Source: Gammaproteobacteria bacterium
GTDB lineage: Bacteria > Pseudomonadota > Gammaproteobacteria > Burkholderiales > Burkholderiaceae_D
Length of the DNA stretch: 64,000 bases
Direction: 5' to 3'
Assembly (NCBI GenBank): GCA_903970185.1
Contig: CAJCIC010000098.1
Coordinates: 1 to 64,000, forward strand
Shown: in pieces, positions 1-9,415 of the stretch
Layout: each line of letters begins with the position of its first letter
How positions within the stretch are numbered: the stretch's first letter is position 1
Program-made: the position numbers and the translations under genes
Notes under the pieces: generated by a model
Seen by the model: only the letters and a program-made list of their open reading frames with translations
The model's database searches: none
Told to the model about the DNA's origin: nothing

Positions 1-146
1 TCGCTCGCGGCGGTGGCGGCTATACCCGGGGTCTTTATATGGCAGCCGGCACGCTTTCGGCAGGCGTTTTTCTGCTGTTCATGTTGCGCATGGTCGAGCG
101 CAATGACGCGGCGAAGAGCCATCGCGGCCTGTCTTCGGCGCTTTAA
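1..146 (+). CDS. C-terminal end of a membrane protein (partial)
   Basis: An open frame enters from the left edge (first whole codon at position 3) and stops with TAA at 144-146. The visible 47 residues contain one hydrophobic segment with GLYMAAGTLSAGVFLLFML, followed by a basic, polar tail ending in SSAL. This is the pattern of the last membrane helix and cytoplasmic tail of a secondary transporter such as an MFS protein, but too little is present to assign a family. It lies 18 bases upstream of the thiamine-diphosphate enzyme gene on the same strand, so the two may be co-transcribed. Confidence 0.5.
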   Translation, partial: ARGGGGYTRGLYMAAGTLSAGVFLLFMLRMVERNDAAKSHRGLSSAL

Positions 147-164
147 TCCGGGCGTAAATCTCCC

Positions 165-1709
165 TTGAACGGTGCAAAAAGTCTCGTCGCAACGCTCTTG
201 AAGTCGGGAATCGACACCTGCTTTGCCAATCCGGGCACAAGCGAGATGCACTTCGTCGCAGCATTGGATGAGGCGCCTGGCATGCGTTGCGTACTGGGAT
301 TGCAGGAGAACGTCGTCACCGGCATGGCCGACGGCTACTTTCGCATCGCCGGCAAACCGGCCTGCACGCTTTTGCATTGCGGACCCGGGCTTGCCAACGG
401 TCTTGCCAACCTGCACAACGCGAGGCGAGCACGCAGCGGCATCGTCAACATCATCGGCGACCAGGCCACCTACCATCGGCCCTACGATGCTCCGCTCACC
501 GCCGATACGGAAGGGCTGGCACGAACGGTATCCGCATGGGTTCACACCAGCCTTCGTGCACAGGACGTCGGTCGTGATGCCGCCGCAGCCGTGCAGGCTG
601 CGAGAAAGATGCCAGGACAGATTGCGAGCTTGATCCTGCCTTCGGACACCTCATGGGACGACGGCGGCGAAGTCGCCGAGCCGTTGCAGGTCACTGCCCC
701 AGAGCCGATCGAAAGCGCAGTCGTGCTGGATGCCGCTCGCATGCTCAAGAACAAGGGGCACGACACGCTGATCCTGCTTGCGGGTCGGGCCGTCACGCCC
801 GACGCCCAGGCGCTCGCGTGGAGTATCGCGAAAGCCACGAGCGCCACACTGATGGCCGATTTTGTCAACGCGAACGTCGCGCGCGGCCGGGGCCGCCTGC
901 AACTTGAGCGCGTACCCTACGGCACCGATCTGGCCATCGAGACGCTCAAGCGCTTCACGCAGATCATTCTGGTCGGTGCCAAGGCCCCGGTCGGCTTTTT
1001 TGCCTATCCGGGAAAGCCGTCGATGCACTATTCACCTTCGGCGCACATCCATGTGCTCTCGCGCTACGACCAGGATCCCGTGATGGCGCTCCTAGCCCTC
1101 GTTGACGAACTGCGTGCGCCCCCTGCCCCGATTCCCGATGCAGGGGTCGGCCTTGACGTCGCCAGGGGCGCGCCAACGCCCGAAGGGCTGGCACAAACGC
1201 TTGCCGCACTGATGCCTGAAGGCGCCATCGTGTCTGACGAAAGCGTGTCCTACGGGCGAGCGTTTTATCGCTTTACCCATGCAGCACCCGCCCACGACTG
1301 GCTCCACCTCGCCGGTGGCGCAATTGGCGACGGGCTGCCTGTTGCCACCGGTGCTGCGCTCGCTGCAAACCGCGAGCGCAGGGTGATTAGCCTGCAAGCC
1401 GATGGCTCGGCGATGTACTCGCTGCAGTCGCTTTGGACCCAGGCACGCGAGCGTCTTCCGGCGACAACGATTCTTCTGAACAACCGCAGGTACAACATCC
1501 TGATTGGCGAATACAAAGGCGTTGGCGCAACGCCTGGAAAGACCGCCTCGATGATGCTCGATCTGGGCGACCCCAACCTTGACTGGGTCAAGCTCGCAAA
1601 TGGCATGGGCGTGGAAGCCGCTCAGGCATTGACGCTTGAGCACCTCGCCGATCTCATGAAAATGAGCTTCAGGCAGCAGGCACCGTTTCTGATCGAGCTG
1701 ATGATTTAA
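165..1709 (+). CDS. Thiamine-diphosphate-dependent enzyme, acetolactate synthase large subunit-like
   Basis: A 514-residue protein with the three-domain layout of the acetolactate synthase/benzoylformate decarboxylase family. The N-terminal pyrimidine-binding domain has NPGTSEMHFVAAL and the conserved glutamate in GLQENVVTGMADGY. The C-terminal diphosphate-binding domain has GGAIGDGLPVATGAA and a metal-binding ADGSAMY...NN stretch around residues 410-445. Family knowledge says such proteins bind ThDP and Mg2+ and decarboxylate a 2-oxo acid or join two of them. No small regulatory subunit gene lies beside it, so a role in branched-chain synthesis is not supported, and the substrate is unknown. 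The start is TTG at 165; no better ATG or GTG is present upstream in frame. Confidence 0.85.
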   Translation: MNGAKSLVATLLKSGIDTCFANPGTSEMHFVAALDEAPGMRCVLGLQENVVTGMADGYFRIAGKPACTLLHCGPGLANGLANLHNARRARSGIVNIIGDQATYHRPYDAPLTADTEGLARTVSAWVHTSLRAQDVGRDAAAAVQAARKMPGQIASLILPSDTSWDDGGEVAEPLQVTAPEPIESAVVLDAARMLKNKGHDTLILLAGRAVTPDAQALAWSIAKATSATLMADFVNANVARGRGRLQLERVPYGTDLAIETLKRFTQIILVGAKAPVGFFAYPGKPSMHYSPSAHIHVLSRYDQDPVMALLALVDELRAPPAPIPDAGVGLDVARGAPTPEGLAQTLAALMPEGAIVSDESVSYGRAFYRFTHAAPAHDWLHLAGGAIGDGLPVATGAALAANRERRVISLQADGSAMYSLQSLWTQARERLPATTILLNNRRYNILIGEYKGVGATPGKTASMMLDLGDPNLDWVKLANGMGVEAAQALTLEHLADLMKMSFRQQAPFLIELMI

Positions 1710-1909
1710 CCCACTTGGCGCAGACGGTTTCTTGCGTACGTCCGGAAGTGTCGCCATCTGCCAGGAGTCTTGCGACATCTGCCGCTTCTTGTGAAGTGCC
1801 CTGGATCAAGGAATAAACAGTGCGCATTCCTGGAACACGGCTATCGCCCAGGAAATGCCCGAATATCAAGATCGATAGTGGTCACTTACTGGGAAACGCT
1901 CATAGGCGG

Positions 1910-1985
1910 TGGCGTCCCCAGCGGGATTCGAACCCGCGTACTCACCGTGAAAGGGTGATGTCCTAGGCCTCTAGACGATAGGGAC
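1910..1985 (-). tRNA. tRNA-Glu (UUC)
   Basis: The minus strand folds as a 76-nt tRNA with a 7-bp acceptor stem (GTCCCTA with TGGGGAC), T-arm GGTTCGAATCC, anticodon loop containing TTC, and an encoded CCA end at 1912-1910. It lies downstream of gltX and tRNA-Ala on the same strand. Confidence 0.96.
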
Positions 1986-2034
1986 AGCGTGCAGATGGTG
2001 ACCGTAAGAGAGCGATCGGGTCACCGATATCGAT

Positions 2035-2110
<76 letters not shown>

Positions 2111-2181
2111 AAACGAAGCACGCGATTATAGCCAAAGTTCGGGGTCGGCGCAAAAAAACCACCGAGTGATGCGCGCACGCT

Positions 2182-3600
2182 TCAGTCCTTTCCTGCGAAT
2201 AGAGCAAGGCCAGCCTCGATGCGCGCCACGCACCTGTCGCGGCCAACCAGTTCCAAAACTGCGTCAATCGAGGGCGTTTGCGGCTGGCCGACGCAGAACA
2301 CGCGCAACGCGACCGCGAGTTGCGGCATTTTCAGGGAGAAGCGGCCAAGCAACGCCTTGATCAGCGCGGAGATCTCGGCGCGCTGCCACTGAATGTCAAC
2401 GCTCTGCGCAACAAAAGCAGCGAGTGCGGGATAAACCGCTTCCGAGACGTGCGCTAGCACCATTTCCGGATCGGGTTGAACCGGCCGAAAAAACATCGTG
2501 ATCGCGTCTGCCAGCTGCACCAGCGTTTCAGCGCGGTCCTTGACCAGTGCGATGACCGCAGGTAGCGACGGGCCGTCGTCGAGGTTCACGCCATTTGGCG
2601 CAAGGCGCGGTGCAATCAGTTCGGCCAGCCGCTCGTCTGGCATCGCCTTGATGTAATGCTGGTTCAGCCACGCCAGCTTTTTCGGGTCCCACTGCGCAGC
2701 GGATTTCGAGACGTGCCCGATGTCAAACCACTTGATCATCTCCTCGCGAGAAAAAATCTCGCTGTCGCCGTGGCTCCAGCCCAGCCGCGCCAGGTAATTG
2801 ATGAGCGCATCAGGCAGGAAGCCGTCGAGCTCGTATTGCATGACGCTAACGGTGCCATTGCGCTTGGACAGCTTTTGTCCGTCAGGACCCAGAATCAGCG
2901 GAAGGTGTCCGTATTCGGGCAGCTTCGCGCCGAGCGCCGCAAGGATGTTGATCTGTCGCGGCGTATTGTTGATGTGGTCATCGCCACGGATGACATGCGT
3001 GATGCCCATGTCCCAGTCATCGACGCAGACACAAAAATTGTAGGTTGGCGTGCCATCCGAGCGGGCGATGATGAGATCGTCGAGCTCGTCGTTGGAAATG
3101 GTGATCGGGCCTTTGACCAGGTCGTGCCAGGAAACTGCGCCCTCGCGCGGATTGGCAAAACGCACGACCGGCTTCACACCGGCTGGCACTGGCGGTAACA
3201 CCTTGCCGGCGATGGGCCGCCAGCGGCCATCATAGCGAGGCTTCTCGCCGCGCTGGCGCTGCTCCTCGCGCATGACCTCGAGCTCTTCCGGGCTTGTGTA
3301 GCAATGATAGGCGCTGCCGCGGCTGAGCATCTCGCCGATCACGGCGTTATAGCGCGCCAGGTGCTGCATTTGGTAGAACGGGCCCTCGTCATAGTCAAGT
3401 CCGAGCCAGTCCATGGCCTTCAGAATGGCTGCCACCGCTTCAGGCGTCGAACGCTCGACGTCGGTATCTTCGATGCGCAGGACGAATACGCCGCCGAAGT
3501 GGCGCGCGAAGGCCCACGAGAAAAGCGCGCTTCGCGCTCCGCCCAAGTGCAGATATCCTGTCGGCGAAGGCGCAAACCGGGTGCGAATCTCAGAAGTCAT
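2182..3600 (-). CDS. gltX: Glutamate--tRNA ligase
   Basis: Class I aminoacyl-tRNA synthetase that charges tRNA-Glu in the cytoplasm. The protein has the signature [19 protein letters not shown] near the N-terminus (HIGH-type motif HLGG), the RIEDTD motif, and the KLSKRNG loop (KMSKS equivalent) about halfway along, followed by the helical anticodon-binding domain. With ATG at 3600 it has 472 residues, the usual length. An in-frame TTG at 3615 would add five residues that do not match the family. The tRNA-Ala and tRNA-Glu genes follow on the same strand 70 bases downstream, so the synthetase gene and one of its substrate tRNAs may share transcripts. Confidence 0.97.
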   Translation of the reverse strand: MTSEIRTRFAPSPTGYLHLGGARSALFSWAFARHFGGVFVLRIEDTDVERSTPEAVAAILKAMDWLGLDYDEGPFYQMQHLARYNAVIGEMLSRGSAYHCYTSPEELEVMREEQRQRGEKPRYDGRWRPIAGKVLPPVPAGVKPVVRFANPREGAVSWHDLVKGPITISNDELDDLIIARSDGTPTYNFCVCVDDWDMGITHVIRGDDHINNTPRQINILAALGAKLPEYGHLPLILGPDGQKLSKRNGTVSVMQYELDGFLPDALINYLARLGWSHGDSEIFSREEMIKWFDIGHVSKSAAQWDPKKLAWLNQHYIKAMPDERLAELIAPRLAPNGVNLDDGPSLPAVIALVKDRAETLVQLADAITMFFRPVQPDPEMVLAHVSEAVYPALAAFVAQSVDIQWQRAEISALIKALLGRFSLKMPQLAVALRVFCVGQPQTPSIDAVLELVGRDRCVARIEAGLALFAGKD

Positions 3601-3714
3601 GGTGTCTTCGCGCAATCGATGGTGGTGCTGGACTGTTGGCCACTCTTCAGATTATAAGTGAGCGTATCGGCGCGCCCGCGCGCTGAAGTTCTCGGACCAT
3701 GCAGGGTCTCTACG

Positions 3715-3945
3715 ATGAAGGTTGGTCGATTCGGTGAGTTTGTCATCAGCGCTCGGGCGGTGCCCCAGGGCACGCGCTATTCGGGGGTGTTTCGCATCAC
3801 TCGACCGCAGCAGGACTGGACGGTCACCCTGCCCTTCCAGGAAGAAGACCAGCTTGACGACACATTCGAGAGCCGGGACGCCGCCATCGAGGCGGCTTTC
3901 AGGTATGCCGAAGACCTGCTGCGCTCGCGGGAAAGGTCGCGCTAG
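3715..3945 (+). CDS. Small conserved-type protein of unknown function
   Basis: Encodes 76 residues from ATG at 3715, with an AGGG about nine bases upstream. A GTG at 3658 would add 19 residues that look non-coding in composition. The protein is soluble and has no signal or membrane segment. The first half is rich in alternating hydrophobic residues typical of beta-strands (FGEFVISARAV, WTVTLPF), and the second half is an acidic then helical segment (AAIEAAFRYAEDLLRS). It is divergent from gltX and convergent with tdh. I do not recognise a named family and assign no function. Confidence 0.6.
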   Translation: MKVGRFGEFVISARAVPQGTRYSGVFRITRPQQDWTVTLPFQEEDQLDDTFESRDAAIEAAFRYAEDLLRSRERSR

Positions 3946-3950
3946 AGCCG

Positions 3951-4979
3951 CTAGGCCGCCCAGTCAAGGATCACCTTGCCGCTTTGCCCCGAGAGCATGG
4001 TTGCAAACGCCGGTTCAAAATCCTTGACCGGGTAGTGATGCGTGATGATCGGTGTCAAATCAAGGCCGCTTTGCAACATCGCGACCATCTTGTACCAGGT
4101 CTCGAACATTTCCCGGCCATAGATACCGCGCATCTCGAGTCCCTTGAAGATCACCTGGTTCCAGTCGATCGCCGTCTGCGCTGGCGGAATGCCAAGCAGC
4201 GCAACCTTGCCGCCGTGGTTCATGTGCTCAAGCAGCATCGAAAAGGCGCTTGGCACGCCGGACATTTCCATGCCGACATCGAAGCCTTCGGTCATTCCCA
4301 GTTCGTCCATGACTTCGCGAAGCGGCGTCTTGGAAACGTCGATGGCACGATTGGCACCCATGCGCCGCGCGAGTTCAAGCCGGTATTCGTTGATATCCGT
4401 GATCACCACGTTTCTCGCACCGACGTGGCGCGCAATTGCGGCCGCCATGATGCCAATCGGGCCCGCCCCCGTGATCAACACGTCTTCGCCAACCAGGTTG
4501 TAGGTCAGCGCGGTATGCGTGGCATTGCCAAACGGATCAAAGATCGCCGCCATGTCATCCGAAATATCGGCTGGAATCTTGAAGGCATTAAACGCCGGGA
4601 TCACCAGATAGTCTGCAAAGGCACCTGCGCGATTGACCCCCACCCCGGACGTATTGCGGCACAGGTGTCGACGTCCGGCGCGACAATTGCGGCAAAAGCC
4701 GCAGGTAATGTGACCTTCGCCGGAGACGCGATCACCGACGGCAAAGCCTCTGACCTCCTGGCCGATCTCGACCACTTCGCCGACGTATTCGTGGCCGACG
4801 TGCATCGGCACCGGGATGGTCTTGGCGGCCCACTCGTCCCACTTCCAGATATGGATATCCGTGCCGCAAATGGCGGTCTTGCGGATCTTGATCAGAACAT
4901 CGTTATGGCCCACGGATGGCCTTGCCACCTCTGTCATCGTGAGTCCAGGGCCGGCCGTAAGTTTTGCGAGAGCCTTCAT
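3951..4979 (-). CDS. tdh: L-threonine 3-dehydrogenase
   Basis: Zinc-dependent medium-chain dehydrogenase that oxidises L-threonine to 2-amino-3-oxobutanoate using NAD+. The catalytic zinc site is seen in [15 protein letters not shown], the structural zinc cysteines in [15 protein letters not shown], and the Rossmann nucleotide site in [18 protein letters not shown]. With ATG at 4979 the protein has 342 residues, the family length, and AGAGGA lies just upstream. The longer in-frame version would run back into kbl. It follows kbl by only 10 bases, so the two form one operon whose products act in sequence. Confidence 0.97.
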   Translation of the reverse strand: MKALAKLTAGPGLTMTEVARPSVGHNDVLIKIRKTAICGTDIHIWKWDEWAAKTIPVPMHVGHEYVGEVVEIGQEVRGFAVGDRVSGEGHITCGFCRNCRAGRRHLCRNTSGVGVNRAGAFADYLVIPAFNAFKIPADISDDMAAIFDPFGNATHTALTYNLVGEDVLITGAGPIGIMAAAIARHVGARNVVITDINEYRLELARRMGANRAIDVSKTPLREVMDELGMTEGFDVGMEMSGVPSAFSMLLEHMNHGGKVALLGIPPAQTAIDWNQVIFKGLEMRGIYGREMFETWYKMVAMLQSGLDLTPIITHHYPVKDFEPAFATMLSGQSGKVILDWAA

Positions 4980-4989
4980 TGCTAGTCCT

Positions 4990-6189
4990 CTAAATCGCGC
5001 CCAAGGCGCGCCCAACCTTCTCAAACGCGGCAAGTGCCGTATCAATCTGCGCTTCGTCGTGGGCAGCGCTCATCTGCGTACGAATTCGCGCGCGGCCCTT
5101 GGGTACCACCGGATAGGAAAAACCGATTACGTATACGCCTTGAGCGAGCAGCGCCTGCGCAAAGCGCGTAGCCAGTTCAGCATCGCCTAGCATGACAGGA
5201 ATGATCGGATGTTCGCCCGCAACCAGATTGAAGCCCATATCCTGCATGCCGTGCCGAAAACGCTTGCCATTTTGCGATACTTTTTTTCGCAACGCATCGC
5301 CCTCCTCGCTTTGCAACAGCCGCAGCGCGGCAAGCGTCGCCATGGCAATGCTAGGCGCGAGCGTATTTGAAAACAGATAAGGCCGGGCGCGTTGCCGCAA
5401 GAGTTCGATGACTACCCGCGGGCCGCTGATGTAGCCGCCTGAGGCTCCGCCCAAGGCCTTGCCAAGGGTACCCGTAATGATGTCGACCTGCCCAAGCACG
5501 CCACAATGTTCCGGTGTTCCGCGCCCCTTCTCGCCGACAAAGCCAACCGCGTGCGAGTCATCGACCATGACGATCGCATCGTAGCGCCTTGCCAGATCGC
5601 AGATCGAGGCCAGGTCAGCGATGATGCCGTCCATCGAAAACACGCCATCGGTCGCAATCATCACGAAACGCGCATTGCTGGCCCGTGCTTCCTTGAGCTT
5701 TCCTTCCAGGTCGGCCATATCGTTGTTGCGATAACGCATGCGCATGGCTTTGCAAAGCCTGATGCCATCAATGATGCTTGCGTGGTTCAATTCGTCGCTG
5801 ATGATGGCGTCTTCTTCGGTGAGGAGCGTCTCGAACAGTCCGCCATTGGCGTCGAAACAGCTGGAAAAAAGGATCGTGTCCTCGCATCCCAGAAAAGTGC
5901 TCAGAGCATCCTCGAGTGCCTTGTGGATATCCTGGGTGCCGCAGATGAAACGCACCGAGGCCATGCCAAAGCCGTGCGAGTCGAGGCCCGCATGTGCTGC
6001 ATCGACGAGGCGCGGATCATTGGCCAAGCCAAGATAATTGTTGGCGCAGAAATTGAGCACGCGCTCGCCATCTTTCAAGCCAATCTGTGAAGATTGCGGC
6101 GTGGCGATGACCCGCTCGGCCTTGTAGAAGCCGTCGGACTTGATGCCTTCGATGGTGCTTGCCAGATGCGACAGAAATGCCGTCCCCAC
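4990..6189 (-). CDS. kbl: Glycine C-acetyltransferase (2-amino-3-ketobutyrate CoA ligase)
   Basis: PLP-dependent alpha-oxoamine synthase that cleaves 2-amino-3-oxobutanoate with CoA to glycine and acetyl-CoA, completing threonine degradation started by Tdh. The protein shows [28 protein letters not shown], the [11 protein letters not shown] aspartate that contacts PLP, and the lysine in [16 protein letters not shown]. The first in-frame ATG is at 6207, but a strong AAGGAG (6196-6201) lies inside that extension, six bases before a GTG at 6189. Starting there gives 399 residues, close to the usual 398, so I place the start at 6189. Confidence 0.96.
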   Translation of the reverse strand: MGTAFLSHLASTIEGIKSDGFYKAERVIATPQSSQIGLKDGERVLNFCANNYLGLANDPRLVDAAHAGLDSHGFGMASVRFICGTQDIHKALEDALSTFLGCEDTILFSSCFDANGGLFETLLTEEDAIISDELNHASIIDGIRLCKAMRMRYRNNDMADLEGKLKEARASNARFVMIATDGVFSMDGIIADLASICDLARRYDAIVMVDDSHAVGFVGEKGRGTPEHCGVLGQVDIITGTLGKALGGASGGYISGPRVVIELLRQRARPYLFSNTLAPSIAMATLAALRLLQSEEGDALRKKVSQNGKRFRHGMQDMGFNLVAGEHPIIPVMLGDAELATRFAQALLAQGVYVIGFSYPVVPKGRARIRTQMSAAHDEAQIDTALAAFEKVGRALGAI

Positions 6190-6248
6190 GTAACACTCCT
6201 TAATCATTGCAGGGCGCCATTGTCCGCGCGTCGCGGCGGCGACGCAAA

Positions 6249-7835
6249 TCAGTGCGGCGAAGGGCCATCATCAGGCGTGCCCCTCAGGCCGGCATCGCCA
6301 AGGGTACCAATTGCGGGCGGATTTTCTGCGGCGGCGCTATCGCTTTGCCATCCGCCGCCAAGCGCCTTGTAGAGCTTGACCAGATCGGTGGTCTCGGAAA
6401 GTCTTGCCTGGTCAAACTGGGATTGCGCCGCAATCGTCTGGGTGGCGGCGTCAAGCACCGTGATGTAGCTGACAAGACCCGACCGGTACGCGGATTCCGC
6501 CAGGTCCAGCGAGCGCTGGTTGGCAGCGACGGTGTCCAACAGGGCGTTGCAGCGGCGCGCGTCATCGTGAAGCGCAGTCAGGCCGTCTTCGACCTCCTGC
6601 AAGGCCGAAAGCACGGTTTTGCGGTAATTAAGCGCGGCCTCCATGGCTTCCGCGCGCGCAAGCCGGACATTGCCTGTGAGCGCTCCGCCGTTAAAGATCG
6701 GCAGCGACACCGTCGGGCCAAAGGTGTAGAAGCGGCTCGCCCAGTTAAAGAGATACTGGGTGCCGGTATTGCGCAGTCCGTAAGTTCCGGTCAGGGAAAC
6801 ATCCGGGAACAGCGATGCCACGGCTACGCCGACATCGGCAGTCGCGGCATGCAGGCTCGCCTCGGCCTGGCGAATGTCAGGTCGCCTGCGGGCGAGCGTC
6901 GAAGGAAGGCCCACTGGAATCGTCGACGGCAGCGGCGGCAGCCCGCCAACTCCGGAAAGTTCGTCGTCAAGGCCATCGGGCGTGCGGCCCGTCAGAACGG
7001 CGAGAGCATGCCGCGAGAGATCAATGGTCTCTTCGTATTGCGGCAAAACTGACTCGGCATTTGAAAGCTGCGCTTGCGACGCCTCGACCTGCGACTGATT
7101 GCCAAGTCCAGAATACTGGCGGTTGCGGTTGAGCTCGAGGATCTGGCGCTGATCGGAGAGGGACTGCAAGGTGATTTCTCGCAGAACCTGCGCTGCGCGC
7201 AGTTGCATATAGGTCTGGGCCACTTCGGCCTCAAGCGACACCAGCACATCGTTGCGCGACTCGATCTCGGCTGCACTTTGCGCACCCGCTTCCTCAACCG
7301 AGCGTGACACCTTGCCGAAAAGATCGAGTTCCCACGAGGCATCAAAGCCGATCTGATAAAGGCTCACGGGCTGCGTCAATGACGAGATCAGCGCGCTCGC
7401 CTCGGGAGAGCTCGTCAGTGACGAATTTCCTCGCGCTTTGAGAATGCCGGCAAGACCGAGCTGTTCTTTCATGGCGCTCGCGCTGGCATTCACACTTGGC
7501 AGGCCTTGCGCGCGTGCAATGATGACCTGCGTGCGCGCGGCAACAATGCGTGCCAGCGCCGCCTGCAAATCAAGGTTGCCAGCGGCCGCGTCTTCCTCGA
7601 GCCGATTCAGCTCGGGATCTCCAAACACTTTCCACCATTGCCAATCCGGCGTGGCATCGGCAAGGGGAATCGGTGCGGCATCGCCCGAATCACGCGTGGC
7701 CGTTGCGCTCGCGAACTGGTTTTGTACCGGAGCATCGGGCGAGCTGAAGTTCGGGCCGACCACAGTGCAGGCCGATAGCAGCGCGCCGCACGCGACCAGA
7801 GCCCACGCCAGGGCGGAAGCGATTTTATTGCTCAT
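6249..7835 (-). CDS. Outer membrane efflux channel lipoprotein (NodT/OprM type)
   Basis: Third component of the tripartite efflux operon: a trimeric outer membrane channel of the TolC/OprM group. From ATG at 7835 it has 528 residues, with a lipoprotein signal ending LLSAC (lipid-anchored Cys23). Two outer-membrane-efflux repeats follow, recognisable by [18 protein letters not shown] in the first half and [15 protein letters not shown] in the second, plus the [13 protein letters not shown] signature. The start overlaps the stop of the EmrB-type gene by one base (TGATG), implying translational coupling. An earlier in-frame start at 7919 would precede the lipobox with an unlikely basic segment. 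A short GC-rich hairpin without a T-run follows the stop. Confidence 0.93.
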   Translation of the reverse strand: MSNKIASALAWALVACGALLSACTVVGPNFSSPDAPVQNQFASATATRDSGDAAPIPLADATPDWQWWKVFGDPELNRLEEDAAAGNLDLQAALARIVAARTQVIIARAQGLPSVNASASAMKEQLGLAGILKARGNSSLTSSPEASALISSLTQPVSLYQIGFDASWELDLFGKVSRSVEEAGAQSAAEIESRNDVLVSLEAEVAQTYMQLRAAQVLREITLQSLSDQRQILELNRNRQYSGLGNQSQVEASQAQLSNAESVLPQYEETIDLSRHALAVLTGRTPDGLDDELSGVGGLPPLPSTIPVGLPSTLARRRPDIRQAEASLHAATADVGVAVASLFPDVSLTGTYGLRNTGTQYLFNWASRFYTFGPTVSLPIFNGGALTGNVRLARAEAMEAALNYRKTVLSALQEVEDGLTALHDDARRCNALLDTVAANQRSLDLAESAYRSGLVSYITVLDAATQTIAAQSQFDQARLSETTDLVKLYKALGGGWQSDSAAAENPPAIGTLGDAGLRGTPDDGPSPH

Positions 7836-9415
7836 CAGTGTGCGCCGGCGCCGCCCGCGGCCTTGGCCGGCGAGAACAGCAAGGTGAAAGGAACAAAACA
7901 GAACGAAATCACTGCGCAATAGGCAAAGACATCGAGGTAGGCAAGGATCGTTGCCTGGCCGATCATCGTCTGATAAAGGTATCCGAGCGCGATCTGCGTC
8001 GCGTCACCCGCCTGCAGGCTGTAGTTCTTCACCGCAGCAACGGTGCTCGCGATGTTGTTGACGAAATTCGCGTCGGACGTGCTCGCGTGAGCGGCAAGAT
8101 AGGCCATATGCACTTGCGTTCGCGTGGTGATCTCCGCAGTCGAAAGCGAAATGCCGATCGAGCCGGCAACGTTTCGAAACATCGTGAACAACGCGGCACC
8201 GTCGGCCTGGAAGCGTCGATCGAGTGTCAGGTAGGTCAGGGTGCTGGTCGGCACGAAAAGAAACCCGATGGCAACCGATTGGGCGCTGCGCAAAAGCACA
8301 AGGTGGTTGAAATCGATGTTCGGTGTCAGCGTGCGCGAATAAAGCAGCGCGACGCCAAGCAGCAAGAAGCCCACGGTCAAGATCAGTCGTGTCTGCACGT
8401 AGGGCATGACACGCGTGATAATCGGAATCAGAAAGACGATGCAAAGGGCACCTGGACTTAGCACGAGCCCGGACAACTCCGCCGTATAGCCAAGGTGCTC
8501 CTGGGCAAGCTGAGGAATCATGATTGCACTGGCATAAAGAATGCCGGCGAAGGCCGCAATCGTCGCCGATCCAAGTGCAAAGTTGCGATCCTTGAGCACA
8601 CGCAAATCGACCACCGGTTTGCGCGTATACAAGAGCCACGCAACGGCGCTCGCGATACCGATGGCGGCAAGGGCAGCGAAAGTGCGAATGAAACTTGAGG
8701 AGAACCAGTCTGCGTCTTCGCCGCGATCGAGCATGATCTGCAATGAACCAAGGCCAAGCGCAATCAACCCAATGCCGATGAAATCGGTCGAGACCCGGCT
8801 GGATTGCTTCTCCCATGGAGGGTCCTCAACGAGACTCATGACGGCGAAGGTTGTCAAGACGCCGACTGGAACATTGATCAGGAACACCCAGCGCCAGGTG
8901 AAGTTATCGGTAATCCAGCCACCCAGCGTGGGGCCTAGAATCGGCGCCACGACGATGGCAATCGCCGTCACCGAAAAAGCACGGCTGCGCTGCTCTGGAG
9001 GAAACGTGTCGAGGATGATCGACTGCTGGCTCGGTTGCAGGCCGCCGCCGAAAAATCCCTGCAGGACGCGAAAGAAGATCAGTTCGTAAAGATTATTCGA
9101 GATGCCACAAAGAAAGGAGCAAACGGTAAACGCGATGATGCAAATCAGGAAGTAACGTTTCCTGCCCAACAATCGCGCAAGAAACGCCGAAATCGGCAGC
9201 ACGATGCCGTTGGCAACAAGATACGAAGTCAGCGCCCAGGTCGCCTCGTCATAGCTCACCGACATGGTGCCTGCGATGTGCGGCAAAGCCACGTTGACAA
9301 TCGTCGTGTCGAGCACTTCCATGAACGCGGCAAGGGTCACGGCTACCGCGATCAGCCAGGGGTTGCCGGCCGGTTTCCAGCGCCTCGTCTGGTCTTGCGA
9401 TGAATCGGTACTCAC
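7835..9415 (-). CDS. emrB: EmrB/QacA-type MFS multidrug efflux pump (DHA2, 14 helices)
   Basis: Inner membrane proton-driven drug exporter of 526 residues, the usual size for 14-helix DHA2 pumps. Seen: AAFMEVLDTTIVNVALPHI in the first helix, the family motif LDTTIVNVALP, GRKRYF in the loop after helix 2 (motif A region), and FFGGGLQPSQQSII in the helix 4-5 region. The start is GTG at 9415 and overlaps the stop of the adaptor gene (GTGA), so the order adaptor, pump, channel is translationally linked. The substrate cannot be read from the sequence. Confidence 0.93.
   Translation of the reverse strand: MSTDSSQDQTRRWKPAGNPWLIAVAVTLAAFMEVLDTTIVNVALPHIAGTMSVSYDEATWALTSYLVANGIVLPISAFLARLLGRKRYFLICIIAFTVCSFLCGISNNLYELIFFRVLQGFFGGGLQPSQQSIILDTFPPEQRSRAFSVTAIAIVVAPILGPTLGGWITDNFTWRWVFLINVPVGVLTTFAVMSLVEDPPWEKQSSRVSTDFIGIGLIALGLGSLQIMLDRGEDADWFSSSFIRTFAALAAIGIASAVAWLLYTRKPVVDLRVLKDRNFALGSATIAAFAGILYASAIMIPQLAQEHLGYTAELSGLVLSPGALCIVFLIPIITRVMPYVQTRLILTVGFLLLGVALLYSRTLTPNIDFNHLVLLRSAQSVAIGFLFVPTSTLTYLTLDRRFQADGAALFTMFRNVAGSIGISLSTAEITTRTQVHMAYLAAHASTSDANFVNNIASTVAAVKNYSLQAGDATQIALGYLYQTMIGQATILAYLDVFAYCAVISFCFVPFTLLFSPAKAAGGAGAH

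Noticed and set aside
3984-4985. A 333-codon open frame opposite tdh
   Set aside because: Same antisense effect of high-GC coding; tdh is certain.
6226-6248. Terminator after the efflux operon
   Set aside because: A GC hairpin (GCGTCG/CGACGC) is present but has no T-run, so it is mentioned only with the gene.
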